A stretch of DNA of 64,000 bases from Lithodes maja (taxonomy: Eukaryota > Arthropoda > Malacostraca > Decapoda > Lithodidae). The stretch is taken from NCBI GenBank assembly GCA_037953745.1, contig JBAKBP010007929.1, positions 1 through 64,000 of the forward strand. The letters run 5' to 3'. A program made the position numbers and the translations under genes. Of this stretch, positions 44,147 through 54,055 are shown one piece after another (within the stretch, counting starts at the first letter, position 1; each line of letters opens with the position of its first letter). The notes under the pieces are model-generated. The model did no database searches. It was given only the letters and a program-made list of their open reading frames with translations, and had not been told where the DNA came from.

Positions 44147-44368
44147 GGTGTCCACCAAAAATTCTCACGTTTATTAACAAAAAAGAAGAAGCACCCAAGC
44201 TCCTATTTAGCACTATTCACTTGCCAAAAATGTCTGAAGACTCTCAAGTGCTATACTACTTTGCCAAAAAAATTCTAACGTGCCCACTATATTCCTCAAT
44301 AAAACAAATGACCACAACAATCCTGCAATTATCTCTTAGTTCACAAGATCCTGAGCTAGGTCGCCATT
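44147..44368 (-). other. Gypsy-C leader and primer-binding site
   Basis: Minus strand: aa then TGGCGACCtagctcagg follows the LTR end at 44369. The rest is a short leader before the Gag start at 44146. Confidence 0.7.
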
Positions 44369-46074
44369 TGTTACGATCCAGGTTCTCAAAGACACAGGGC
44401 TCTTCAACATTGGACTAGATAATGGCAAAAAGCAACAACGGTAACACTAGATCCAACCCCTGCCTTAAACACTGGAAAACAAAACACCATTACCGCCCTG
44501 AGTCGTGCCTGGATAACGAGGTATCCTATGACTCGGTAACTGGTGCACACACACTAGGCTGACGCTCAATGAAACAGCCTATTCTCAAACAGTAAAAGAT
44601 TACTCGATTATGTTACACAAAGAAAAGATAGTTAACGTGATTAATTAACGTTACGGTAGATACTCAAATAACTGGCACTCCTGTATTAAAGAAAGTGCAA
44701 TGCTAGTCCTGCAACATCAACTGGAAACTTCTGAAATAAGTCTGATGCTGGGAAGATGTTCGTAAAGAATCTTGAACAATTATAATGCAGAATACGGGTC
44801 ACAATAAATGCTAGGACATATAGTAATAATAGGCAGGCGAATAATAAAGACTGCGCAAAGGTAATAATGCTCGACAACTAAAGAAATGCTTTGTGACACA
44901 ACGCAACAGCCTACTCGGGTTGTGCAACTCAACAACAACCTCGGCTCAAAAGTGCAGTGAATAATAATGCTGCATACATATAATAATGGGGCTTATCTCT
45001 AACCAGTGTCTGCTCAGTTAATAAAGTCTAGCTGGGGTATCAAGGCAGGGCAACAATGGGCGAGCATGCGGCTCGTAGCCTAACGTTGTCCAAGGGTGGT
45101 ATAATGAAGATTACGTTATATGACGGGGATGCTCTGTTGATAAATCTAGGTCTCTAGTACCTAGCTCTATCCTGGCGATCCCTCAGAAGTCAACACAAAG
45201 AGGCAGCACTATGTTGTGAGGGATAGGCTATGGCCCTCTCACACCACAGCGCTGTGCTCGCAAAGTAAACCAACCCGAAGACAACTTAGGCTCCCACAGT
45301 ACCTGTCGATGTCGTGCAGAGCTTAGCTAACACTGCACACATCGGAGACAACGACACAGTAACCTTACCCCTAGTCTAGCTTTAGATAACCAAGCAGAAT
45401 CACTCAACACCTTGCAAGGGAGACATATACCGGTCTACAACCTTCCCGAGAGAGGACACATACGGAAAAGTCCGTCTCTCTAAACCTCAATAAAGCATAA
45501 TACCTCCTTAACCTAACACATGGAAATATCTGAGAGCTTCGCGTACAATACGACTGGTCGACGGTGAACGTCTATGCTGAAACCAGAATGGATGTTGAGT
45601 TTAATAAAGATTAGAGAATGAGAAAAGAGAAGTCGAGAGAGAGAGATAGTATGCAAAGTCGCGAGTATGGGGGACAGAATTGCAAAGGATGTAGGTGATA
45701 CGCGTGTCAGGCAAGCTCTGAGCTGGTAAAAAACACGAGGCAACGACGGGAAGGGACTAGTTGACCACCCGGCCGCCAACGCCGTCAGCGCCCAAGCGAG
45801 CCGTGTCATAGCTCACCACGCTGCTGGGTGTACTCCTTCACACTCTCTCGCTCGCCTCCCACACAAGCAACATTTATATTATAGCGAATATAAAATATAA
45901 GGCGCGGCCACAGACCAAAACAAAGACCACTTCTAGACTGTCTGTGGCAACACGACACTAATGAAATAAAGCAGATCATTCTAGGACAACTGTAGCCTAT
46001 CCCCCCATCCTGGCGAGCGCTAGCGAGCTGCAATGCCCCACGCAACCATTCTGCTAACGCCGGGAGGCTTCACA
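44369..46074 (-). repeat. Gypsy-C 5' LTR
   Basis: It matches 37402-39107 at equal length. The AAAT target duplicate is at 46075-46078. Confidence 0.94.
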
Positions 46075-47009
46075 AAATCTACAATAAAGAAAAGTTATGA
46101 ATATACTAAATCTAAAGGCAAATTGCTATACAAAGTTGAAATGTCGAAGCTACGTACCGAGGTAACTTTTGGCAGGGTATTTATTTTATCAATAACTTCT
46201 AATGAATTGTCAACACTCCAATAATAGTTAATGACAGTTCTTCTCTTGATGGTATTATATTTTATGAGTACTTTTAATGTATTTTAAGCAATGTACGACT
46301 TGTTCTGACTGAGTTTTAGTGGTAGCAAATTTTGCTCCGGCAATAAAGCGATATTTATAAGGTCTTTTATGAAATTTAGGTAACATGCATAGTTTTGAAA
46401 TGTACTTGTTCTTATCAGAAAGTTTAATATCAAATGTTACATTTTTCTTGGTATGTGCATCGATTAAGTTATCAATATTCATATTATTTTGAATTTCATA
46501 AACAGAAATACCACAAATATTTGTATGTAATATGTTACCTCTAATGCCTAACTCTTTGTTAATGTTTTCAAGATAACATTTCTTACATGTGAAACTATAA
46601 TTATTGCTGGCTTTATCTACTGTAGTGATTACAAAATGTTCATGTAAATTTATTATATCAACTTTAAACTTATTATAATTATACTCTACAAAATCCGAAA
46701 GATTCAATTATTTTTTAAGCGAGAACATTTTATTTCTAATTAACTTAATTAATAATTTTGACCATGCTTCTAGCTCCCTCGCTTCGCCAGCGCACAATTT
46801 AAAAAAAAAATCTGTTAATCTATTCACTGAAAAAACAATATCTTTTAAAATGTTGTCCCATGTTACTTTATTATTCCCTATTCTATATTTAAAACCTTTT
46901 CGACATAGCTCCTCTAATTTGTTGTTTGCAAAATGTTTTACTATAGTTCTACATCACCTGTTAATATATGACCTATCGGACTATAAATTAACTTTATTAA
47001 TGCATTACA
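46075..47009 (-). pseudogene. Penelope-like reverse transcriptase, N-terminal part
   Basis: The minus-strand frame reads from the palindrome at 47009 leftward: IYSPIGHILTGD, ELCRKGFKYRIGN, a stop near 46710, then HEHFVITTVDKASNNYSF, KLCMLPKFHKRPYKYRFIAG and KTQSEQVVHCLKYIKS. The PKFHK-type block is where Penelope-like and related RTs have a K-x-H-K motif. Gypsy-C separates it from the middle part at 37178-37401. Stops and frameshifts make it inactive. Confidence 0.62.
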
Positions 47010-47040
47010 ATGTAATGCATTAATAAAGTTCATTTATAGT
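46980..47040. repeat. 61-bp near-perfect palindrome
   Basis: Arms of 30 nt (46980-47009 and 47011-47040) flank one central A, with a single mismatch. The core is TTAATGCATTACA / TGTAATGCATTAA. The left arm is coding in the RT and the right arm is its inverted copy, placing the palindrome at the 5' end of the RT copy. Confidence 0.9.
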
Positions 47041-47469
47041 ACCCACTGGTGACCCCAGTGGTGTTTATATATGGGGGTAGTGAAACATGAGCGACCATAG
47101 ATAAGATTGGCGAAAGGGTCAAGGCGGTCCGAAAATGCCCCCTCTCGCCAATGTTCACCCTCAGTCAACACCTGTCGCATGCCTATCGTATTGCATTTGC
47201 GGTAATTCGTCAAAACATTCGCTGTATTCGTGCAACCATCGTAGGGTGTCATTACCCTAGTTTCCATGCTCGAGAGCACACGTCGCTACTCCCGTCCACG
47301 CACCCGTTTTCTACGTTCTATCGACACCATGGGAAAGGTTACCCCCAAAAAATAAAAGAAACCACTGAAGATGGTGATGAAGAAGAAAGTCCTGAAGGAG
47401 AAGAAAATACCCACACCCCCAGCAGAGCCAACGCCCTTACCAAGTATATACTAGTGGAGAAGGACCTAT
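47041..47469. other. Sequence upstream of the MADF-like frame
   Basis: It carries a short inverted pair, ccactggtgac/cagtgg, near 47043. Acidic plus-strand codons (EDGDEEESPEGEENT) near 47370-47415 lie in another frame and could be an upstream part of the MADF gene after a frameshift. A stop at 47452 separates them. Confidence 0.35.
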
Positions 47470-48468
47470 ATGCATTCTCGCTCACCTTCACGGTCATGGT
47501 CACACTCACGATCACGGTCTGGTTCCGGATCAAGGGGAAAACCTGAAGAGGAGGAGAGGCCTGTTTCGACACCAGAAGGGGAGAGAGCAGCCACGTTTTC
47601 TACCACCGACGATTTATCGCCTCCCCAAAAAAGACAGTACGTAGTGTTCGATGAACAACAGGAAAAGGAGCTGGCCGAATGGTACCAGGAGCATGCATAC
47701 CTGTACAACAAAGGCATGAAGCACTTCAGAAACCAGGAGAGAAAGGATGATACGTTCCAAGAGAAGGCAAAGTCACTCAATGTAACTGGAAAGTTGAAAA
47801 CCTCAAAGTGTGTGTTTGTGTAAAACTGTGTAATAGAAATGTGTAAAAAGAAAAACAAATCAAAAGTGTTTCCCAATATAATTAAATTTACATTGTGTGA
47901 GGAACAATGTTGGTTGATGTCAATAGTGTAATAATTGGCTGCCATCCATTTGTGTTACATAAAAAACAAGGAATTTGTCATTTGCATTACATAATTTCTT
48001 CATTGCACAGTCATGCACATACACACGAATAGTCTAAACAATGGTGTTTGTGACATATTTGGTGTTTTTAAAAGTGTACTACATTATAACCTGTTTGACG
48101 ATGTTTCCGGTAACATATTTGATCTTCTATTAAAGTGTCCTACATAATTATGACCTGCTTAAAGTAAACAAGGAATGATTGCTGGTGCTGATCGCCAGGA
48201 GATTCTCCATTATCCAAAACTTTCAACAAAATGTCAATGCATATACAGGTATAACTATTTATTAACAGTTATTTATCTTCTTTAACCACAGTCACTCAGC
48301 TGAGGCTATGGATCAAAACCCGGTATGAAAACCCGGTATGGGAAGCTAAGCAACCAGAAGTCGGGGCAGAAGGCAAAGTACCACACACAGCGCGACAAGC
48401 AGATCTTGGCTCATTTCAGCTACCTTTATCGCCACATCGCTAGTGTGAAAGGACGAACGAACAAGCAG
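47470..48468 (+). pseudogene. MADF-domain (Myb/SANT-like) gene fragment with probable intron
   Basis: A serine/arginine-rich N-terminus (MHSRSPSRSW) and acidic linker lead into FDEQQEKELAEWYQEHAYLY and NKGMKHFRNQERKDDTFQEK. This matches the start of a MADF domain, a DNA-binding Myb/SANT-like fold found in many arthropod factors and in Harbinger-type transposon proteins. The second half appears at about 48305-48468 (RYGKLSNQKSGQKAKYH, ILAHFSYLYRHIASVKGR), ending at a good splice donor (cag/gtaatt), so there is an intron between. Within exon 2 the 13-bp aaaacccggtatg is tandemly duplicated (near 48316-48341), shifting the frame. Splice sites are inferred. It may be a host gene copy or transposon-derived. 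Confidence 0.55.
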
Positions 48469-48663
48469 GTAATTAAATATATGTATTCAAGTATATTGCT
48501 ATAATGAATTCAGATATGTTTGTGACATTCCTGATTTTCTGTATTACACACATTGTATTTTTTCTATGTAATTAACTTGGTCTGATCAATACATACATTG
48601 TACAATGTAAACATTAATAAGTTATTATTCTTAACAATAATTTCAGTGCTTCAATATTCAGGG

Positions 48664-50447
48664 TGTTACGACCGGCACAACGAAATAAACAAGGGCACTT
48701 AATATTGGACTACAAGATAGGCTAGATCTGCAACAACGGTACGCTAATTCCAAACCCTCGAACTATTAAGCCGGTAAACAAAACACTTAAACCCTCCAGA
48801 GTTAATCTACTGGATAACGGGGTATCAATTAGCTGGGTTTAGTGTACTTCTACAAAGGCTTTCCGGTGACGGCAAAGCCTACTCACAACAAGAGTAATTA
48901 CATTAATAAAAAGCTCTCAAGTAATAACAATGCTTAAATAAACTATGACAAGATTTAATAAAAGGTTATATGCTTACGTTATCTTTAGTGTGAGTCTGGA
49001 CTCAACACTAAAACTCTTCAATGATCTATGAAAACACTTGAAGTCTAGTCCTACAGCAAACAGATATGGAATCTTCTGAAAACGTCTGATGCTCTAAGAT
49101 GCTCGTCGAATATAGAACAGGGGTAATGCAGGGGGGCAGGACACCAAAGCGTGTATCTTAAATACACCAAACAGTAGGATACATATATATGGAAACAAGA
49201 GAGTGCAACAACTGTGTGACAGCACTAACAACAGCAACTCAAAAACAGTACTTCCTTAGCCAAAGTAACAGCCATATTGGGTTGTGCACTATGCATCAAC
49301 CTAGGCTAAAACAATACGTGAATAATTGCTAAAGCAAACGCAGTTAAAGTTAATAAACAAAATGCTGTCTTTCTTACTAATAAAGTCTAGCAGCAGCATG
49401 AAGGTACAGTGAGCCTAGGCAGAGCTCAAGCATGCTCGCAGCCTACTGTCTCCCCTGCACAGATTTCCCTTATCTTACGTTAAGTGACTAGGAGGCTCTC
49501 TTGGCAAGTCCAGATCTCAAGTATCCGGTCTTACCCTGGCGCTCCTCAAAGGTCAACAAAATGAGTTAGCAAGTATCCAAGCAAGAGTAGGCAAAAGCCC
49601 TTCGCTTGTATACTGCTAAGCTCGCAAAGGAAAATATGCACAAGGGTGTACTACAGGCTACCTAGCTCCGTCGGAGTCGTACAGGCTCTGACTTGCCATA
49701 TACATAACACAGACAACGACCAAAGATACACTCCACTGTCTAGCATTAAATAGTAATAAAGAACAACCAAATAATTAGGAGCACCCAACAATATGAATCC
49801 ATGTGACTATGATTCTAATAACCTCTAAAGCTAGTGCAAAACATATATGTGAGAACAGGAGCTGGTAATGCGACTGGCCGACTATGGAAGTCGTATGCGA
49901 GAACCAGAAGGGATGGGTAATTGAATAAAGATAAGAAGTATTGGAAAGAAGGAGTTCAGAGAGAGGCAAAGCAGTAAAGGGGGTTAGATGTGAGACAGGA
50001 TGCGAGGGACGTGTAGGACCAAGCGCTCAATGCCATGCTCTGAGGAGAGAGGAGGGTAGGAGCCCGACCACTGGGCAAGGAGGGCGGCGACCAACCACAG
50101 GCCACTACGTCACAGGACAAGCAGACGTCATAGACCACGCCAGGCACGCCGACCAATAGCGAGTGGGTGGGCCCACCGAGCGAGGAATGCACACGTACAT
50201 ACGCACACACACTGCCTCTTCGCTCTCCAACTCTCTCTCTCACGCGCTGCATGTTATAATCACTACTATGGATATAAAATACTTCTAAGTGTCACAGACA
50301 AGAATAAAGGCAAACACTGATCTGTCTATGACAACACGAATACTAAGAAAGAAAGAATATCGTTTTACGATTATTATAGCCCATTTCACTGCCGTGGCGA
50401 GTGCTAGCGGGTCACGAGTACATTCTGGCAAGCTGGCCAGTGTAACA
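48664..50447 (-). repeat. Gypsy-E 3' LTR
   Basis: On the plus strand it runs TGTTACGACCGGCACAACG to GGCCAGTGTAACA. It carries the LTR hairpin at 49503-49535. Confidence 0.92.
49503..49535 (-). promoter_or_regulatory. LTR hairpin, E type
   Basis: On the minus strand, outer GGTAAG..CTTGCC (one G-T pair) and inner CCGGAT..ATCTGG (one G-T pair) enclose ACTTGAG. The 5' LTR copy at 63026-63058 has ATCTGG changed to GTCTGG, still pairable. Confidence 0.72.
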
Positions 50448-50876
50448 CCCCGCCCAAGATGTGGGACGTTTTAACCTCAGGTAAACGCCACATCTGACCA
50501 GACAGAATGCCCACAAACCCCGCATCACCCAGCTACTCCCCAAGTAGTGAAAAACAGGACACAATCACAAACGTAAAAACACTTCATTATATATAAAACA
50601 AAATCTACACAACACTTCCCCAAAATAATAGTATCACTTAACAATGTTACGCTCAATGAGCAAGCTTCACCAAGCCTAGACTACTAAGAACAAAAACTCA
50701 GAATGTCTTAGATTCTTGCTGTAACAATACTGCACTTATATACTATCAAAAGAAAGAGTTTTTATGTGAGGTTTTTGTATTATTTTAATAGTGTTTTTGG
50801 CGGCTTTGCACTACAGGGGCAAGCCTAATTTTTCTCCACTCTCAAACCAACCCTGACTAAACGGCGAGGGTTCTCC
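50448..50876 (-). other. Gypsy-E 3' untranslated region and polypurine tract
   Basis: Minus strand: the polypurine tract cttgggcgggg lies beside the LTR. The rest resembles the 3' untranslated segments of A and B (tgtagtgcaaagccgcc, gtagtctaggcttgg) and is non-coding. Confidence 0.6.
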
Positions 50877-51489
50877 TTAACCTCTGAAGTGCGCATGGGG
50901 GGTATGAGACACCTCTGCCTGTGCGCACGTATTTGAGGTGTTTCCATCACTAACATCATTATTTTACCATAAATAGCATTAATACTTATCCATATGCACC
51001 TATTATAGGTTGATTATAAAGGTATTAACCTGTTACAACAATAAAACAAGTGGAAACAGCGTTTGGATGGTCAAAATCGGCGATACAGGATGGGAGTTAC
51101 ATAATGTATGGCTGAGGCAACCTCCTTTCCCGCCACTTTTCCCCAAGTCTGGAGAGACACTGTCGATCGATACTCTCTCTCTCTCTCTTGCACTCGCTTG
51201 CTAACAGTGATGACAATGCCCTGCTTGCAACTCGCTAATGTTAGCACGAAAATATACCACAGAATAAGGGAATAACAGGGAAAATAGGTGATAACTGAAG
51301 GAGGGGAGGAAAGTGGGGAAGGAGGGGAGGTGGAGGAGTGATATTTGGCATGGCCCAGGAACAATAAAAAAAAAAAAAAAAAAAAAAAATGGGTGTTTTA
51401 AATGGACTTCTTTTTTCCCTGACTCTTAAGAGTCTTCCCGCAGTCCGCCGGGGGAACTCTTAAGAGTCTTCCGGCAGTTCCCGGGTTAA
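50877..51489. mobile_element. TTAA-flanked non-autonomous DNA element, copy 2
   Basis: TTAA is at 50877-50880 and 51486-51489. Near the right end, two direct repeats each carry the perfect palindrome ACTCTTAAGAGT, or all but its first base, followed by cttcc.gcagt and ccggg. It shares internal blocks with copies 1 and 3. A run of A lies near 51367-51389. No transposase is seen. Confidence 0.7.
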
Positions 51490-52152
51490 AACATGCCCTG
51501 CCGTGACAAACAATCAGCCAGAACATTATCAGTGCCCTTAACATGCCACACATCCAAACTGTATTCCGGCAGCAAAACAACACCTGACACTGATAAACTG
51601 CCCAGTCCATCACAAAACTGGCACCTCTCCTCGCTCTCGCCGGCAGCGGGACCCGCCAATAACCTTTCACTATTTCCACCTTAGTGATAAACGAGGCAGC
51701 CCCGATGCGGCCTATGGGGTCGTCAACTCTGGGTAATGTATAGGCGTCTGTCAGGGATGATGCACCAACACTCTTGCAATCAACACAAACACGGATCTTA
51801 CCACTCAACTCAGGTTGCAAAGTCACTGGCAACGAGCACTCACGATATCCCTTATCCCTCAGATCCTTTTCCAACATGTAGTCCAGCTCTGCTTTCACAA
51901 CAGGATGTCGAGCAGGATTTATACGGTAGGGAGCCAATTTGAGCTTTGCACTGTCTCCAGTCTCTATGTCGGGTGCCACCCCGGACATCAGGCCTGGAGA
52001 ATCAACAAACATGCGGACGTACTGCCACAGCCTAGTAAACAACTTCTCTTGGCGCTTAGGAACAATAGGTTGCAACTTATCTCGAAGAACAACATGCTCA
52101 TTGCCCTCCCACAACCCCGCCGGGACCGCAGTCTCTAATCTATAGTCTCCCT
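51490..52152 (-). pseudogene. Gypsy-E RT start fused to RNase H end
   Basis: On the minus strand a linker (KRQEKLFTRLWQYVRMFVDS) is followed by RT leader and first RT motifs (KLAPYRINPARHPVVKAELD, VTLQPELSGKIRVCVD, VEIVKGYWRVPL). Coding then jumps, past the YxDD domain, to the end of an RNase H (EYSLDVWHVKGTDNVLADCL) in another frame, ending at about 51487. Most of RT and RNase H are deleted. The linker and RNase H tail look less like B than the rest of E, so this part may come from a second Gypsy lineage. Confidence 0.75.
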
Positions 52153-52577
52153 TGTTACGACCGGGACTCGTATAAAACAAGGGCTCTTAATCATTGGACT
52201 AGAAAGGCATACAGCCACAACGGTAACACGAGATCCAACCCTCGAACTTATAATGCCGGCGCACAAAAACACCTATACCCTCCAGAGTTAAATCTGCGAT
52301 AGCGGGGTATCCTCTAACTCGGTATAAATGCACTACTACTACAGGCTGATGATCTCTGATACAGCCTGATCACAACAACATACAATTACGTTAATAATGT
52401 ATACAAGGAAAAAGATAGAGAGCTTAATTAAATCACTGGAATGATTTAATGCAAACAAGAAGAAGGTATAATTAAAGTTACTCTAAACAATAATAAACTG
52501 TCACTCCTATATTAAAGAAAGTGAATGAAAGTCCTAAAGCATCGAACAGGAATCTTCTGAAGAAAGTCTGATGCTGC

Positions 52578-52888
52578 TTAACTCCTTCAGACATATTATG
52601 TTCCAGTAAGTCTACGGAGGCGGGAGCCCGGTATCCTTGCCACCGCCTCACTCTACACTAATAACAACACTGCGGCCGTTAGAATTATCGGAGGTGGCTG
52701 AGGTTGCCACCAACGGTTTTATCGTAAGCTAACTTATCAGACATACTGAGCTCCATATGACGCTAGAGCGTCATATAACTTATTAGCGAGCCATCAAGAT
52801 AAGTCCATATGACGCACTAGCGTCATATGAGTTTTTGGCGCACTCGGCCACATGACGCGGTAGCGTCATATATGTCTGAAGGAGTTAA
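52578..52888. mobile_element. 311-bp TTAA-flanked MITE with repeated internal palindromes
   Basis: The ends are TTAACTCCTTCAGACATA and TATGTCTGAAGGAGTTAA, perfect terminal inverted repeats including TTAA. Inside are three inverted repeats of the TATGACGC..GCGTCATA type near 52757-52776, 52807-52830 and 52851-52870. No coding capacity. TTAA ends suggest piggyBac-type mobilisation. Confidence 0.85.
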
Positions 52889-53710
52889 GGGGGGCGTCCG
52901 GCTTTACTCTAGAACGTGTCAGTGGATTTTGTCTGTATTTCATAAAATTTTGTACACGTATAGGGGACCTAACAACTAAGAAATTTCCAAAATTTTAATT
53001 CTCTAGGACAATTATTTTTTGAGTTAGGTGTGTAAATTTATGACTTTGTAAAATCAAAATCTCATTTAAATATTGTTGCTTGATTGTTTTAATGCATTGG
53101 GGGTACTAACAATAGGTGTAGTTTCAATTGTACGTCGATACTTTTTCCATTTCGTATCTAATTGTAGAATTAGGGCATTTACAATTAGGTACAAATTAGG
53201 TACAAATTAGGTGACAAATGTCTCGGGGTTGTGTGTCGAAATGGGAAAGAAATAAAAACAAATGGCGACGTGGAGTTGTAGAGAATTTCATGCCCTTTCC
53301 AATGACACCAGAAACATTGTTGTAGCATGTTTGGTTACGTCAGAATTGCGCCGACAAGTGAACTTTCTTACGTGAGGTACTAAGGCACGAGAGCTGTTGC
53401 AAGCCAGCCGGCCAGCCGCACCCTACCTCTCTCGCGGCTTGGACCACACTGCTCTTTCTCCTCCACCACCACCACACCCTTCGTTGTTTCCCGGGTTGAG
53501 TACCAGATACTGTTAGGCAAAATATCTAAGAACGTCATATTTTCACCAAAAATTCATGGTTTTAGTTTTTTTTGTTTTGCAGATCCGAAACCCATAATGC
53601 ATTTTCTACGCGTCTGCGCGACCCGCGACCCGCGAAAACTTTAAACTAGCCCAGAAATAACATGCTTCCAGACGGAATATTGCCTCAGGATTTTAACTGA
53701 AGACAGAGGG
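52889..53710. other. Unassigned segment between MITE and the 53711 frame
   Basis: It begins ggggggcgtccggcttta, has short repeats of aggtacaaatt near 53188-53212, and ends with a pyrimidine run and cag (near 53570-53582) that could be a splice acceptor. It may be the 5' part of the element that encodes the 53711-54052 frame. No match recognised. Confidence 0.35.
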
Positions 53711-54052
53711 ATGGGTGATGATGCCATATATCGGGTTGCGCAATATTGCCGTTTTGAGCACTATTACAAGTATGAGCCGGACGCTCCCCTTAAGATGATC
53801 AAATCGGATTTTGAACTGTTATATAAAGCAGGAACAAGATATGGCAAGTGTACAAAGGAGTACAAAGGAAATCAAGCAACAACATATCTAGTGACCCTTC
53901 TAGGCTGCTTGTCCTCCAAAACACTGAGGATCAAGTGTCCAAACAGTGGTTTAGAGTGGGTAAGGGAACATTGGAAAGGGAACTACTGCCCTGGAACTAA
54001 TGTCCGTGGCAGGACTAGGAAGTTAGTAGGGGACATATGGGTTAGTAACTGA
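53711..54052 (+). CDS. Unidentified 113-aa reading frame
   Basis: ATG at 53711 follows an acagaggg stretch. The protein has YRVAQYCRFEHYYKYEPDAP, IKSDFELLYKAG, a paired-Cys region (GKCTKEY, LLGCLSS, IKCPNSG, NYCPGT) and a basic end (RGRTRKLVGDIW). The composition looks like a real folded protein rather than a shadow frame. Regular Cys suggest a zinc-binding or transposase N-terminal domain, but I do not recognise it. It ends four bases before the 3' end of the LINE, so it may be truncated by it. Confidence 0.4.
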   Translation: MGDDAIYRVAQYCRFEHYYKYEPDAPLKMIKSDFELLYKAGTRYGKCTKEYKGNQATTYLVTLLGCLSSKTLRIKCPNSGLEWVREHWKGNYCPGTNVRGRTRKLVGDIWVSN

Positions 54053-54055
54053 GGG

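Larger units (their letters stand above)
37402..46074 (-). mobile_element. Gypsy-C LTR retrotransposon, RNase H deleted
   Basis: It is a minus-strand element of 8673 bp with two LTRs of exactly 1706 bp and an AAAT target duplication (37398-37401 and 46075-46078). It has the primer-binding site TGGCGACC and one long Gag-Pol frame broken by a 1-bp insertion near 41217. The RT end and RNase H are deleted, with the junction lying in the 3' untranslated region. The LTRs are very similar, so insertion was recent. It belongs to the same lineage as B, with integrase upstream of RT. Confidence 0.94.
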
